A stretch of 64,000 nucleotides of DNA, taken from Singulisphaera sp. GP187 (lineage in GTDB: Bacteria > Planctomycetota > Phycisphaerae > Phycisphaerales > SM1A02). The stretch spans positions 1 to 64,000 of the forward strand of contig CAMAXY010000002.1 of the NCBI GenBank assembly GCA_945862215.1. Direction: 5' to 3'. Below, piece after piece: positions 25,904 to 34,447 of this stretch (position 1 is its first letter; each line of letters opens with the position of its first letter). The notes under the pieces are model-generated. The model searched no databases, was not told the DNA's origin, and saw nothing but the letters and a program-made list of their open reading frames with translations. The position numbers were made by a program, and so were the translations under genes.

Positions 25904-27858
25904 ACTTTCCGATGCGCCTTTGAATCTGAATGAACTCCCGGAGCATTCGCCGCAGCTCGCGACATCCCTTGAGCCCAACATTCCAGCACCAACATATGAA
26001 TGAGAAGCGGATAGGGTCGTCCAAGTCGATCAGTCGTGCGTCGAATCTCGTCATATGTGCCGCGTTTCAAGATTCCAGATTGGACAAGAATCCCGTTACG
26101 AAGGTCCTCGATATGCCGATTAAAAATCGCTTCGTACCAACGTCGCCATGGCGGAGAAAAGCCTCGCTTTCTCCTTTCGAAAACAAACTTCGGGACAATA
26201 TCTTGAGTTGCATCGCGAAGCCATTTTTTTGCTGGAAGATGATGATCAGGATGAGCCTTTCGCAAACCGATCACGGTCTCAATCAATTTATAGTCAACCA
26301 ATGGAAGTCGACTTTCAACACTTGTTGCCATACTGAGTCGATCACCTTGGGCGATTCCATTGACTGCGAGATATGTTTCGCTCACAAGTTTCGTGATCGA
26401 AATATCAGTGCGCGGGAACAAATGTTCGCCGCGCCATATTGCGGTTGGGTCCGTCATTCGAGCTTCTTCCCAACATTCCAAAATGATCGGTCCCATTGCA
26501 TCTGCGATATGCCAAGTGCTATGAGGATCCCAACACGGCAGTTGAAAACGATGCGAAGTTCGATCTGTATTCCAATCATTCCAACCGCTCAAAACTCCAC
26601 CGCCTTGTTCAAGCCAAGTGATCGCTCCAGTCCAACTGATTGGTGGCTTCGTTAACTTGAGATAGTTCCATAAGCCCGCCTTACTTTGCAACATGTTCTC
26701 GCGTCGTTCGGCACGAATCGCAGCATCTTTCATCCACTTGTATCCCCAGAACAACTCATCTCCGCCATGTCCCATCAACATCACTGGCACGCCATGTTCG
26801 CGCGCCATCTGCATCACGGCGAAATAACTTGAACCAGAAAGATCAGCAGTTGGATCATCACGTTGAAAACAAATATCCGCAAATCCTTCTGCTACTTCTT
26901 TGGTCTTCATATGCCGGACATGCATCTCGATTCCAACATGATCAGCGAATTCTTTGGCAAGTTTGGTCTCGTCCTGCCACGCGCCTCCTTCGTAGCCAAT
27001 CGAGAATGCAGTAAGCCTGTCTTGCAACTGACCTTTTGCCATCATCGCTACAAGGCTTGAATCTACTCCGCCGGAAAGTGCAATTCCGACGGGTACATCA
27101 GAGCGCACGACGAGTGAGGACATCTCTTGCAAAACATTGCGAATGGTTGTTGCTGGATCAGCATCAATTGGTGGCGCATCTTCAATTCGCCACCAGCAGC
27201 GCTCATTGACAGTCCACGGATCCAAATTGATCTCAAGCAGGTGACCACCAAACAACTTACGAACTCCACGAACAGCCGTGAATGGATCTGGGATAAATCC
27301 ATGATGCAAATATTGATTGATCCCACCAGGATCCATCACAAATGGCACGGCCCCAGAACCAATCAAGCCACGCATCTCGCTCGCGAAGACTAATCGGTTT
27401 CCACTCGCTGCGAGATACAAGGGCTTCTCGCCGATCCGATCACGAGCGATAAGCACTTTATTATTTCGGCGATCGTGAAGTGCGAAGGCAAACATGCCAC
27501 GCAAGTGATGAACACAGTCCGCTCCATATTCCTCATATAAGTGAATGATCGTCTCGCAGTCACTACCAGTTCTGAATTGGTGGCCACGCAATTCGAGTTC
27601 ACGGCGAAGTTCGACAAAGTTATAGATTTCCCCATTTGCAACAAGGGCGATTGAGTTGTCTTCGTTCCAGAGTGGCTGCCATCCACCCTTCAGGTCAATG
27701 ATTGCGAGTCGGCGCATCCCAATTGCGACATGATCTGACTCTGCAAATCCCTCGCCATCGGGACCTCGATGCACGAGCGCTGCTGCGAGATTGCGAAGCA
27801 TTCGCCGATCTGTATCAGCGATGTCATTTGCAGAAATGATTCCAAAAATGCCACACAT
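25900..27858 (-). CDS. asnB: Asparagine synthetase B-type amidotransferase (copy 2)
   Basis: A 652-residue protein with the same domain order as copy 1: glutaminase with Cys2 (MCGIFGIISAND, HRGPDGEGF, LVANGEIYN), then synthetase with GIALSGGVDSSLVAMMAK and LMGHGGDELFWGYKWM. The two copies are clearly different in sequence, so they are not a recent duplication and may amidate different sugars or act at different steps. It starts 5 bases after the O-antigen-ligase-like gene and overlaps the flippase gene by four bases. Confidence 0.93.
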   Translation of the reverse strand: MCGIFGIISANDIADTDRRMLRNLAAALVHRGPDGEGFAESDHVAIGMRRLAIIDLKGGWQPLWNEDNSIALVANGEIYNFVELRRELELRGHQFRTGSDCETIIHLYEEYGADCVHHLRGMFAFALHDRRNNKVLIARDRIGEKPLYLAASGNRLVFASEMRGLIGSGAVPFVMDPGGINQYLHHGFIPDPFTAVRGVRKLFGGHLLEINLDPWTVNERCWWRIEDAPPIDADPATTIRNVLQEMSSLVVRSDVPVGIALSGGVDSSLVAMMAKGQLQDRLTAFSIGYEGGAWQDETKLAKEFADHVGIEMHVRHMKTKEVAEGFADICFQRDDPTADLSGSSYFAVMQMAREHGVPVMLMGHGGDELFWGYKWMKDAAIRAERRENMLQSKAGLWNYLKLTKPPISWTGAITWLEQGGGVLSGWNDWNTDRTSHRFQLPCWDPHSTWHIADAMGPIILECWEEARMTDPTAIWRGEHLFPRTDISITKLVSETYLAVNGIAQGDRLSMATSVESRLPLVDYKLIETVIGLRKAHPDHHLPAKKWLRDATQDIVPKFVFERRKRGFSPPWRRWYEAIFNRHIEDLRNGILVQSGILKRGTYDEIRRTTDRLGRPYPLLIHMLVLECWAQGMSRAAANAPGVHSDSKAHRKV

Positions 27859-27863
27859 AAGAT

Positions 27864-29237
27864 CTATCTCGATTGAGTTTCTGAATCGTATTGCGCTTCA
27901 TCGAATGAAACGCCGTCCGTAAGTTCTTCTTGCGAAGTCGATTCGCCATCGAAAAATACATCGGATTGACTATCTGCGAATTCGGTGCGCAATCGCAGTC
28001 TCGTTATCGCTACGACATAAAAATAAAACGAAGTTGCTGCCCACAAATACCCCTGCTTGTTTACAAGAAAGATTTGATAAGCCAGAAGTGCAAGAAGAAC
28101 CGAAATGCTTGCGCGAGCAATTGGATCATTTGCGAATCGACGAAAAAGCCATCGAGCATCGCGTGTTGTGATAGACAGAATTATTGCCAACAAAATGAAC
28201 ATCGGAATTCCTAATTCGGTGAGAACATCGACAAACAGCACGTGAGAATAAGGTTCTGAATTTGCAGCGCTGATCGCGGTGAATGCGTTGGATCCCAAGC
28301 CTATGAACCATGCCGCTGGGTGATGAAGGAATGCATTGAAAAGATCAAGGACATTCGCGATTCGAACACTGGTTCCTCCAGCGATGACATCAGCATCCCA
28401 CCGCCGAATTTCCGCTGATCCGAGAATTTTCTGGGCAATAAGCAAAACCAACGGAACGAGAATGAGCAACCCCACGCTAGTTCCTAGAAATCCCAAAAGA
28501 TTCTTGACTTTTGTTGAGAGTGGATAGAAGGCAACAGACAGGATGACGGCGAACACGATTTGGCCTCGCGAACCAGACTGGAGTGCGAGAATTGCACCAA
28601 GAAAAAATGCGCCAATACGAAGGATATTAAAGAAAAAAGATTTGAATCCCAATTGAAACAAAGCTGCAACCAACATAAGCGTCCCGCCAAGTTCTCCCAT
28701 TGCAAGAGGATTTGTCCGAACAAGGGCATCAAGATTGACGCCGAGGCGACCACTCAAAAATGTGAATTGCGGATTCGTCAAAATAATTGCGCAGATGATT
28801 GATCCCAAAATCAAAAACGCGCGAAAGAACTTTTCGAACACTACGAGTTCGTCAATCAAAATTGGCGATATGACCATAAACAAGATCACGTATGGCAAAC
28901 CCCATGTCGTCAAACCAAGGGCTGCTTGAAATGCAGGAGTCCAAAGTAAAGAAATGGCAGACCAAAGAAGAAGAGCGGCGACACCAATCCAAACTGATGT
29001 GATATAGCCTACGAATGGACGATTTTGACTGAAAATACAACGGAATGCACAAGTGGCAGCCGAGGCCGCAACGCAAACATTTGCAAGTGGCAAGATGCGT
29101 AGAAATATTCCAGATGATGCTTGAAGAGCCTGCTCGAAGGCATACATAGACATCACAAGCGCAAGGGCCCAAGCAGGACTAAAAGCACCCATAATGCACG
29201 CAATGGCGAATGTCCCAACTGTGATAATTTCAAACAC
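27864..29237 (-). CDS. O-antigen ligase/polymerase family membrane protein
   Basis: A 457-residue protein with about ten hydrophobic helices and a Wzy_C-like core (about residues 185-340): LQSGSRGQIVFAVILSVAFY, a large exported loop, and HHPAAWFIGLGSNAFTAISAANSEPYSHVLFVDVLTELG, where the late His and Glu are typical of WaaL/Wzy enzymes. It either polymerises repeat units or ligates the chain to a lipid or protein acceptor; sequence alone does not separate the two. The C-terminal tail of about 45 residues is acidic. It follows the secreted TIM-barrel-like gene by 60 bases. Confidence 0.85.
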   Translation of the reverse strand: MFEIITVGTFAIACIMGAFSPAWALALVMSMYAFEQALQASSGIFLRILPLANVCVAASAATCAFRCIFSQNRPFVGYITSVWIGVAALLLWSAISLLWTPAFQAALGLTTWGLPYVILFMVISPILIDELVVFEKFFRAFLILGSIICAIILTNPQFTFLSGRLGVNLDALVRTNPLAMGELGGTLMLVAALFQLGFKSFFFNILRIGAFFLGAILALQSGSRGQIVFAVILSVAFYPLSTKVKNLLGFLGTSVGLLILVPLVLLIAQKILGSAEIRRWDADVIAGGTSVRIANVLDLFNAFLHHPAAWFIGLGSNAFTAISAANSEPYSHVLFVDVLTELGIPMFILLAIILSITTRDARWLFRRFANDPIARASISVLLALLAYQIFLVNKQGYLWAATSFYFYVVAITRLRLRTEFADSQSDVFFDGESTSQEELTDGVSFDEAQYDSETQSR

Positions 29238-29297
29238 TCGAGTGCTCCAATTGATCGCCGATCACGGGTCGTGCTTTGAAATCCACTGAAACATCAT

Positions 29298-30377
29298 TCA
29301 CTGACTCACATCCTTTGCTCGAAAGGAACGAATCGATCGGATAGAGTCCAAAATAGTGAGCGATGCTTTGCGCAGAAGTGTTGCACGAAGCATTGGATCA
29401 TCCCAATTTGTTGGTGGACGATTCTCGAGATATTCCTGAATGAAAGCATCACGCCAAACGCGTGTACCGAAATTTTCTTCTTGATGCATTTTCTTGGCAT
29501 AGCCGTCGATCGCTAATTCGATGCAGTATCCGACGCTAGACCAAAGAGCCACACCATTTGCACCTGCCTCGACGATTGGAGCAACCATATCTTCCAGAAA
29601 TTGAGCCTGCGGCACAATCGTTCCAGCCTTTGCGACTCCGTTGGGTTGCCAGTACGGACTGATAGTTGGAATCACTGGCTTCCCAGCAGCAAGAATTTTT
29701 GCGATTCCAACACTCGAAATTCTCCAGGCTCGACCACTCTCTCGAACTGCGTCGGGAGTTTTTGGTTCAAACATAAGTGGGTCATAGACTGGGTAGACAC
29801 TTGGACTGACCCAATCCTCTTCAGCAACAAGCGGAGCATAAATCTTGTAAATCCGATCGAGGAGTGCCTTCTTTGCTTCTGTCGTCGCATTGCTCCAATT
29901 CTTTCCATCAAGCCAGTAAGACAAAAATGGTGTTCCGTAATAGGTCCACTTAATATTCGGATAGCGCTCTTTGACTACTCGAATGGTTGCAATCATCGAT
30001 TGAATTGTCGACTGATACTTTGGTGAATCCACTCCAGCCTGCAGATTTGAAGTGAAGGGGTCTTCAAAATCCAGCATGCCCCACGTAGGTACGCCACCCG
30101 CAATTTTTCTCGCGATCTCTTTTAAAACAGCATCAGTGTCAATACGCCCTGTCGATGCCGCCTGCGGATCGCAACCTTGATAGATGATCAGAAACTTTGA
30201 TGCATCAAAAGCATCTGTGCGCTGTTCGACACTCGGATCTGGGATATCGTCGAAAAGAATCTTGAATTGTGCTGTTGGCTTCGGTTGAGGAGGTTGCTGG
30301 GGTGCTGCGAACAGAGATTTTCCAAGTGAAATCTCCACTCCAATAAAGAGGATGAGTATCGCAAGCAAAATTCTCAT
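29298..30377 (-). CDS. Secreted protein of unknown function, possibly a TIM-barrel glycosidase
   Basis: The 359-residue protein has a clear signal peptide ([19 protein letters not shown]) followed by a Pro/Gln linker. Its body alternates strands and helices in a TIM-barrel-like way: [24 protein letters not shown] (a possible D-x-E acidic pair), [57 protein letters not shown]. The pattern recalls hyaluronidase-like or other retaining glycosidases, but I cannot assign a family. The ATG at 30377 overlaps the gmd stop by four bases. Being inside the polysaccharide operon, it may trim the polymer or act outside the inner membrane during export. Confidence 0.7.
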   Translation of the reverse strand: MRILLAILILFIGVEISLGKSLFAAPQQPPQPKPTAQFKILFDDIPDPSVEQRTDAFDASKFLIIYQGCDPQAASTGRIDTDAVLKEIARKIAGGVPTWGMLDFEDPFTSNLQAGVDSPKYQSTIQSMIATIRVVKERYPNIKWTYYGTPFLSYWLDGKNWSNATTEAKKALLDRIYKIYAPLVAEEDWVSPSVYPVYDPLMFEPKTPDAVRESGRAWRISSVGIAKILAAGKPVIPTISPYWQPNGVAKAGTIVPQAQFLEDMVAPIVEAGANGVALWSSVGYCIELAIDGYAKKMHQEENFGTRVWRDAFIQEYLENRPPTNWDDPMLRATLLRKASLTILDSIRSIRSFRAKDVSQ

Positions 30378-31423
30378 TGGTCGTGGCCAGTTATTGCAGG
30401 CATTTCGTGCCCCGCATCGCGAAGCGTCTTCTCGCGCCTTGCAAGTTCTAAATCTGCATCGACCATCATTGCAGCCAATTCTTCGACGGAGCACTTTGCT
30501 TGCCATTTCAATTCTCGCTGCGCCTTCGAAGCATCTCCAAGCAATTGCTCAACTTCAGCAGGGCGGAAATAGCGCGGATCAATCTCAACGAAATCTTTCG
30601 CATCCAGCCCAAGGCGAGCGAATGCGAGATCGCAGAATGTTCGGACTGAAATCATTTTCCCTGTCGCAATCACAAAATCGCCAGGCTTGGGTTGTTGCAG
30701 CATTCGCCACATCGCATCAACATATTCACCAGCAAATCCCCAATCGCGCATTGCGTCGAGGTTTCCAAGATAAAGTTTCTTCTGCATTCCAAGCTTTATT
30801 CGACCAACGGCCCGCGTAATCTTGCGTGTCACAAATGTCTCGCCACGTCTTGGGCTTTCATGATTGAACAGGATTCCACAACTTGCGTGAATTCCATAAC
30901 TCTCACGGTAATTCACGGTAATCCAATGTGAAAAAGCCTTCGCGCATCCATAAGGCGACCGTGGATAGAACGGCGTCGATTCTTTCTGAGGAATCTCCAT
31001 CACTTGGCCAAACATTTCGCTCGAACTTGCTTGATAGAAACGAACTTGCTTTCCAGACTGCTCTTGAAATGATCGAATCGCTTCCAAGAGTCGCGTCGTG
31101 CCAGTCGCCACCGTGTCTACGGTATAAACCGGCTGATCGAAACTTACTCGCACATGACTCTGCGCGCCAAGGTTGTACACCTCGTCTGGATTTGCCTTGC
31201 GAATGACTTCGGTCAAACCAATTCCATCTGTCAGATCGCCATAATGCAATTTCAGGCGTGCGCCGTGTTCGTGCGGGTCTTGATATATGTGATCGAGACG
31301 CTCCGTGTTAAAACTGGAACTGCGGCGAATGATTCCATGAACTTCATAGCCCTTCGCAAGCAGAAGTTCGGCAAGATAACTGCCGTCTTGTCCTGTGATT
31401 CCAGTGATGATTGCCTTTTTCAT
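30374..31423 (-). CDS. gmd: GDP-mannose 4,6-dehydratase
   Basis: First committed step to GDP-L-fucose: makes GDP-4-keto-6-deoxymannose. The 349-residue protein has the NADP-binding [14 protein letters not shown] (8-21), [26 protein letters not shown] and catalytic YGCAKAF (Tyr-x3-Lys), then [17 protein letters not shown], all diagnostic for Gmd. I chose the ATG at 31423, which precedes [11 protein letters not shown]; the frame extends 30 codons further without similarity. It is the first gene of the 19-kb minus-strand operon and is divergent from fcl, its pathway partner. Confidence 0.96.
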   Translation of the reverse strand: MKKAIITGITGQDGSYLAELLLAKGYEVHGIIRRSSSFNTERLDHIYQDPHEHGARLKLHYGDLTDGIGLTEVIRKANPDEVYNLGAQSHVRVSFDQPVYTVDTVATGTTRLLEAIRSFQEQSGKQVRFYQASSSEMFGQVMEIPQKESTPFYPRSPYGCAKAFSHWITVNYRESYGIHASCGILFNHESPRRGETFVTRKITRAVGRIKLGMQKKLYLGNLDAMRDWGFAGEYVDAMWRMLQQPKPGDFVIATGKMISVRTFCDLAFARLGLDAKDFVEIDPRYFRPAEVEQLLGDASKAQRELKWQAKCSVEELAAMMVDADLELARREKTLRDAGHEMPAITGHDQ

Positions 31424-31446
31424 TGTGCGCGCCTCATGATTCGCAG

Positions 31447-31481
31447 GATAGACCAATCTGAGAGACTTTCGTTGGTCTATC
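31447..31481. promoter_or_regulatory. Inverted repeat in the gmd-fcl divergent promoter region
   Basis: Perfect 10-bp arms GATAGACCAA (31447-31456) and TTGGTCTATC (31472-31481) flank a 15-base spacer in the short region between gmd and fcl. Each arm contains a TATC hexamer that could serve as a -10 element for one direction. It could be an operator controlling both transcripts, or a hairpin in a leader. Confidence 0.5.
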
Positions 31482-31518
31482 AGTGGAGAGTTTGAAAGTT
31501 GATACCGTTTCAAGCGTC

Positions 31519-32478
31519 ATGACAATCTCACCTATTTCAAGTCCATTTTATGGCGCGCGCATTGTCGTCACTGGAGGTGCTGGTTTTCTCGGGCGCATTG
31601 TCGTCGAGAGGTTGCGACAACGTGGGGCTGGCGAGATTCTCGTCCCGCGACGCGAACACTTCGACTTGACCCATGAACGAGATGTCGCACGCATGTATGC
31701 CGAAATGCGCCCAGACGTGGTCTTCCATCTTGCGGCGGAAGTGGGCGGCATCGGTGCCAACATGCGCAACCCTGGGCGGTACTTTTTCGCCAACATGGCG
31801 ATGGCGCTTCATCTGATCGAACATGCAAGACAGGCAGGTCTCGGAAAATTCGTTCAAGTCGGGACCATCTGCGCATATCCAAAAATGACGCCTGTTCCAT
31901 TCCACGAGAATGATTTATGGATCGGTTATCCAGAAGAGACAAATGCACCATACGGCATTGCAAAGAAAGCCGCGATGGTGATGCTTGATGGATATCAACG
32001 ACAATACGGTTTGAAATCAACCTATGTCTTACCCGTGAATTTGTATGGCCCTGGCGACAACTTCGATGCAAACACATCGCATGTCATTCCGGCGCTCATC
32101 AAAAAATGCGTCGAAGCTGTTGATGCGTCCGCTGGTCATATCGATTGCTGGGGCACTGGTTCTGCAAGTCGAGAATTTTTATATGTTGACGACGCTGCTG
32201 AAGGAGTCATTCGCGCAGCAGAAGTTCTCGACACGCCCGAGCCGATCAATCTTGGAAGCGGACGCGAAATCTTGATACGCGACCTTGTTGTGCTGATCGC
32301 AAAACTCTCTGGTTTTAAAGGCGAAATTCGCTGGGATACTTCAAAGCCTGATGGTCAACCTCGCAGATGCTTGGATGTCTCAAGGGCTGCGTCACTCTTA
32401 GGTTGGCGTGCGAAAGTCGAATTCGAAACAGGTCTTACGAAAACGATTGACTGGTATCGCTCCAACCGACACGGCTGA
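31519..32478 (+). CDS. fcl: GDP-L-fucose synthase
   Basis: Converts the Gmd product to GDP-L-fucose by epimerisation and NADPH reduction. The 319-residue protein has [17 protein letters not shown] at the N-terminus, [30 protein letters not shown] and the catalytic [14 protein letters not shown] (Tyr-x3-Lys), followed by [13 protein letters not shown] and [10 protein letters not shown]; this is the WcaG/Fcl pattern. The ATG at 31519 is preferred over a GTG at 31483. It is divergent from gmd, with 95 bases between the two starts, and converges on the following secreted-protein gene with a 24-base gap. Confidence 0.95.
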   Translation: MTISPISSPFYGARIVVTGGAGFLGRIVVERLRQRGAGEILVPRREHFDLTHERDVARMYAEMRPDVVFHLAAEVGGIGANMRNPGRYFFANMAMALHLIEHARQAGLGKFVQVGTICAYPKMTPVPFHENDLWIGYPEETNAPYGIAKKAAMVMLDGYQRQYGLKSTYVLPVNLYGPGDNFDANTSHVIPALIKKCVEAVDASAGHIDCWGTGSASREFLYVDDAAEGVIRAAEVLDTPEPINLGSGREILIRDLVVLIAKLSGFKGEIRWDTSKPDGQPRRCLDVSRAASLLGWRAKVEFETGLTKTIDWYRSNRHG

Positions 32479-32502
32479 TTCGCTGCGAAAATATCCCACG
32501 CA

Positions 32503-34053
32503 TCAACTCCATCCCGAAAGAACAATGGCAAGATCGATTCCACTGACTATCCCGTCTCGGTTGATATCAGCAACAGGGTTGTCGGTGGTTCCCCATCCTG
32601 CAAGCACGAATGCGAGATCCGTTCCGTTGATAAAACCATCTTCATTTACATCGCCAGGCAAAGTTGGATTTGCGCCGACCGAGCCATCGTTTCCAATGCG
32701 TTGACCTTTGATATCAGCCGATCCAGTTGCGCCATCGCTCCACACCACGACCGTTGCGGCTGATTGACGATATGAAACCATTTTACTTTTGCTGCTTGCT
32801 CCGTCGACAAGAACGGCTCCGCTTGACCATGCATTCGATCCGTCATCGTTCAATCGGCGGGCGTAGAGCGACGCTTGTCCAGATGCAGCTGATGATTGCC
32901 ATGCGAATGTTGCGCCACCGCCGCAACGTACTGCTGTGAAGTCTGCGGAATAGAGAGTTGTTGGCGGCAAGAGACTCGCACCAGATTCGCCCCACAATCG
33001 TGTTCCGGTTCCATTCAAAGCGAATGATTGCGCGGCGACGCTATATGTAGAAGTATTTGGCACTTGCTCTGGCCAGACAACATAAACGCGATTGGTTGGG
33101 CCATCTGCTGCGAAAGTTGGGCTGACACGATTGAGCGTGGTTGATGAAGTCACAGCGGCTCCATTCGCACCAAACTGCGCAACGCCTGCAGTATTGAGAA
33201 CTTGGACATAGCTCTGAAGTGGACCTGACGTGTACCAGCAGAAAACATAACCAACTCCATAGACCGATTGGCAATTTGGATAGTTTCCGAATTGGAGCGA
33301 TCCCGTCGAGAACACGACAGAAGGCGCCGTGCTTCCCGCAGTCCATCCAACGACGCCTGTAGGAGAAATCCTCCACGCCTTAATAGTTTTTGCGCCAGTG
33401 AATCCAACTTGGCGCACGCACGAAAGCATCACGCCACCAGTTGCATCTGCAGCGGGCCAGAGATCTGCGTTCCAAGTTTGCGCAGTGCCATCTTGAATAG
33501 TGACAGGCGTCGACCAGATTGCGGCGCCAGTCGTAACATCAAACTTTTGAACTTTGCTTGCGGAATTCTCGAGCCATGAACCATAGATCGATCCATCAAA
33601 TGGATCTTGACAGACCTTTGGATTGGCGACAGATGCACCAGCTGTGCCGAGCGTTGTCGTCCACAAGATTGCGCCAGCGTCACTGAGCAAAGAAAAACTG
33701 ATTCGATCTCCACCGAGTCGATCGTCGTTGTAGGCAACCGCAAACTGATTTCCGCTGACAACCCACGAACTGTAATCAACCGTCGAGGAAAAACTGCGAT
33801 CAGCAACAAGCACGCCGTTCGCTCCCCACATCGGCATTCCAGATGCATTGAATCGATTCGCGCGAACGTCATATCCACCTGTTGCGTTGTCGAACCACGA
33901 CATGCAAAAACCGCCGTCGGTGGTGCCGCTCATTTTCGCTTGAACTTGATCGTTCGCTCCTCCACCGAGCGTTGTTGAAGATGATGGTGTCCAAGCCAAG
34001 CAAGCTGCCGCAACACAAACCAAGCATGCACCGATAACGACCTTTGTTTTCAC
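32503..34053 (-). CDS. Secreted protein with C-terminal dockerin-like calcium motif
   Basis: The 516-residue protein has a signal peptide (MKTKVVIGACLVCVAAACLA) and a long beta-rich body with repeated elements such as WSSGAVLVDGASS and MVSYRQSAATVVVWSDG, suggesting a beta-propeller. The last ~55 residues (GDVNEDGFINGTDLAFVLAGWG ... DINRDGIVSGIDLAIVLSGW, the first copy near 465) form a pair of Asp/Asn-Gly calcium loops each followed by a helix, like a type I dockerin. Two other proteins in the window end the same way. The role of the body is unknown; it is probably extracellular. Confidence 0.85.
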   Translation of the reverse strand: MKTKVVIGACLVCVAAACLAWTPSSSTTLGGGANDQVQAKMSGTTDGGFCMSWFDNATGGYDVRANRFNASGMPMWGANGVLVADRSFSSTVDYSSWVVSGNQFAVAYNDDRLGGDRISFSLLSDAGAILWTTTLGTAGASVANPKVCQDPFDGSIYGSWLENSASKVQKFDVTTGAAIWSTPVTIQDGTAQTWNADLWPAADATGGVMLSCVRQVGFTGAKTIKAWRISPTGVVGWTAGSTAPSVVFSTGSLQFGNYPNCQSVYGVGYVFCWYTSGPLQSYVQVLNTAGVAQFGANGAAVTSSTTLNRVSPTFAADGPTNRVYVVWPEQVPNTSTYSVAAQSFALNGTGTRLWGESGASLLPPTTLYSADFTAVRCGGGATFAWQSSAASGQASLYARRLNDDGSNAWSSGAVLVDGASSKSKMVSYRQSAATVVVWSDGATGSADIKGQRIGNDGSVGANPTLPGDVNEDGFINGTDLAFVLAGWGTTDNPVADINRDGIVSGIDLAIVLSGWS

Positions 34054-34124
34054 AATCTAAGTATGACACAGATTTGCGCGACCGCAAAAAATGTGGCGCA
34101 TTTCCTTTTAAGCTCGAATCAAGA

Positions 34125-34424
34125 TCAGTCAAAAAGACCTTTTTCGACTGGTTTCTCGGGAAGTGGCGTGCAAGGTGTGACAGGGCCAGGAAATGATTCA
34201 TAGTCCGCATTTGGATTTGCGTCGATCCAAGTGACAAAAGCCAAGACTTCCGAATCAATACCAGACTCTCGCCAATGTTCCCCAAAGACCGTCTTCACCC
34301 CAAGCCAGATGTGGGCGAATGCATTGCGACGTGCGAGCGATTCATGTGGAAGAAGTTGCGGCTGAATGCGCGCGCCAACCAGAGCGACTTGATCGCGAAT
34401 CGTTTTCAGCTGTACCGAATTCAT
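34125..34424 (-). CDS. Hypothetical protein, 99 residues
   Basis: A small acidic protein beginning MNSVQLKTIRDQVALVGAR with the central stretch RRNAFAHIWLGVKTVFGEHW. It has no signal peptide or membrane helix and a Pro-rich end. I do not recognise the family. It is believable as a gene because it fills the gap divergently from the large cytochrome gene (23 bases between starts), has a helical, well-composed sequence, and the overlapping plus-strand frame (34319-34447) is an unlikely N-terminus for the cytochrome. Confidence 0.6.
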   Translation of the reverse strand: MNSVQLKTIRDQVALVGARIQPQLLPHESLARRNAFAHIWLGVKTVFGEHWRESGIDSEVLAFVTWIDANPNADYESFPGPVTPCTPLPEKPVEKGLFD

Positions 34425-34447
34425 GTATTCAAATTACCCTCTCTGCA

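Noticed and set aside
20512-27858. Recent duplication of asnB within the operon
   Set aside because: The two proteins share only family motifs and differ in length and most positions, so they are separate family members.
11526-32478. Horizontally acquired island or mobile element carrying the polysaccharide genes
   Set aside because: No transposase, integrase, terminal repeats or tRNA attachment site was found, and base composition by eye matches the flanks.
34319-34447. Upstream extension of the cytochrome gene from an earlier ATG
   Set aside because: The extra 43 residues lack signal-peptide character and overlap the likely 99-residue gene on the other strand; the ATG at 34448 gives a proper signal peptide.
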